A stretch of 5,520 nucleotides of DNA from Frankiaceae bacterium (GTDB taxonomy: Bacteria > Actinomycetota > Actinomycetes > JAFAQI01): positions 1 through 5,520 of the forward strand of contig JAVEEE010000010.1 of the NCBI GenBank assembly GCA_030840615.1, in the 5' to 3' direction. The notes beneath the pieces are model-generated. The model was given only the letters and a program-made list of their open reading frames with translations, ran no database searches and was not told the origin of the DNA. The position numbers were made by a program, and so were the translations under genes. Of the stretch, positions 5,428 through 5,520 are shown one piece after another. Numbering within the stretch: the first letter of the stretch is position 1; the number at the start of each line of letters is the position of its first letter.

Positions 5428-5496
5428 ACTTCGAAGGGCTCCCGACCACGACACGCCGTGAAAGGCTCCCAAATCCGGTCGGGAGCCCTCCGAAGT
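5428..5496 (+). terminator. Long stem-loop downstream of pfkA, probable terminator
   Basis: Arms at 5428-5447 and 5477-5496 pair over 20 bases with a single mismatch (5434/5490). The inner 12 bases, GGGCTCCCGACC against GGTCGGGAGCCC, are perfect. The 29-base loop contains a second copy of GGCTCCC (5464-5470), which can pair with the same right-arm bases (5481-5487). The stem begins 15 bases after the pfkA stop. There is no T run, as is usual for stem-loop ends in high-GC actinobacteria. Confidence 0.6.
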
Positions 5497-5520
5497 CGAG
5501 CCGGATGTCCACAACTTGCA

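Noticed and set aside
5505..5513. ATGTCCACA resembling a DnaA box (TTGTCCACA)
   Set aside because: A single 8-of-9 match at the window edge, with no cluster of boxes and no origin-associated gene, is likely chance.
4318..5514. Minus-strand open frame (398 codons) opposite pfkA
   Set aside because: Antisense to a clear phosphofructokinase, with His/Arg/Asp-rich composition and no recognisable domain or ribosome binding site.

Overview
The window is very GC-rich, with G/C-dominated third codon positions, and reads as a chromosomal segment of a high-GC actinobacterium. The PlsC opening (MFYHFLKYVVLGP), the GTG starts, the TAxxxT -10 elements placed for leaderless transcripts and the Amycolatopsis-type phosphofructokinase all fit this. 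I cannot name the genus. I see no mobile element genes, tRNA, rRNA or CRISPR array.

Layout: (1) Positions 1-877, minus strand: an alpha/beta-hydrolase of the carboxylesterase/monoacylglycerol-lipase type, followed one base later by a small conserved protein that runs off the left edge. (2) Positions 878-1102: a divergent intergenic region with a candidate promoter for plsC. (3) Positions 1103-1852, plus strand: a PlsC-type acyltransferase with all four family motifs. (4) Positions 1853-1970: a convergent intergenic region holding a C-rich GCCCC tract (G-quadruplex-capable on the minus strand) and a long inverted repeat. (5) Positions 1971-4302, minus strand: a two-gene operon of a DUF1028 Ntn-hydrolase-like protein with a C-terminal putative peptidoglycan-binding domain, then glycerol kinase (glpK) four bases later. 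(6) Positions 4303-4386: a compact divergent promoter with the same -10 hexamer (TAGGCT) on each strand, both placed for leaderless or nearly leaderless transcripts, and two palindromes between them. (7) Positions 4387-5412, plus strand: a phosphofructokinase with the Asp104/Lys124 pair diagnostic of pyrophosphate use. (8) Positions 5413-5520: a 20-bp stem with one mismatch, probably the pfkA terminator.

Functionally the window is central carbon and glycerolipid metabolism. GlpK makes glycerol-3-phosphate, the backbone of phospholipid synthesis (in which PlsC acts) and a feeder of triose phosphates; the phosphofructokinase sets flux at fructose-6-phosphate; the hydrolase may act on acyl esters. 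The most interesting non-coding signal is the shared control region at 4303-4386, which could co-regulate glycerol phosphorylation and a reversible PPi-dependent glycolytic step. The genes belong to known families, and I do not see an entirely new multi-gene system here.
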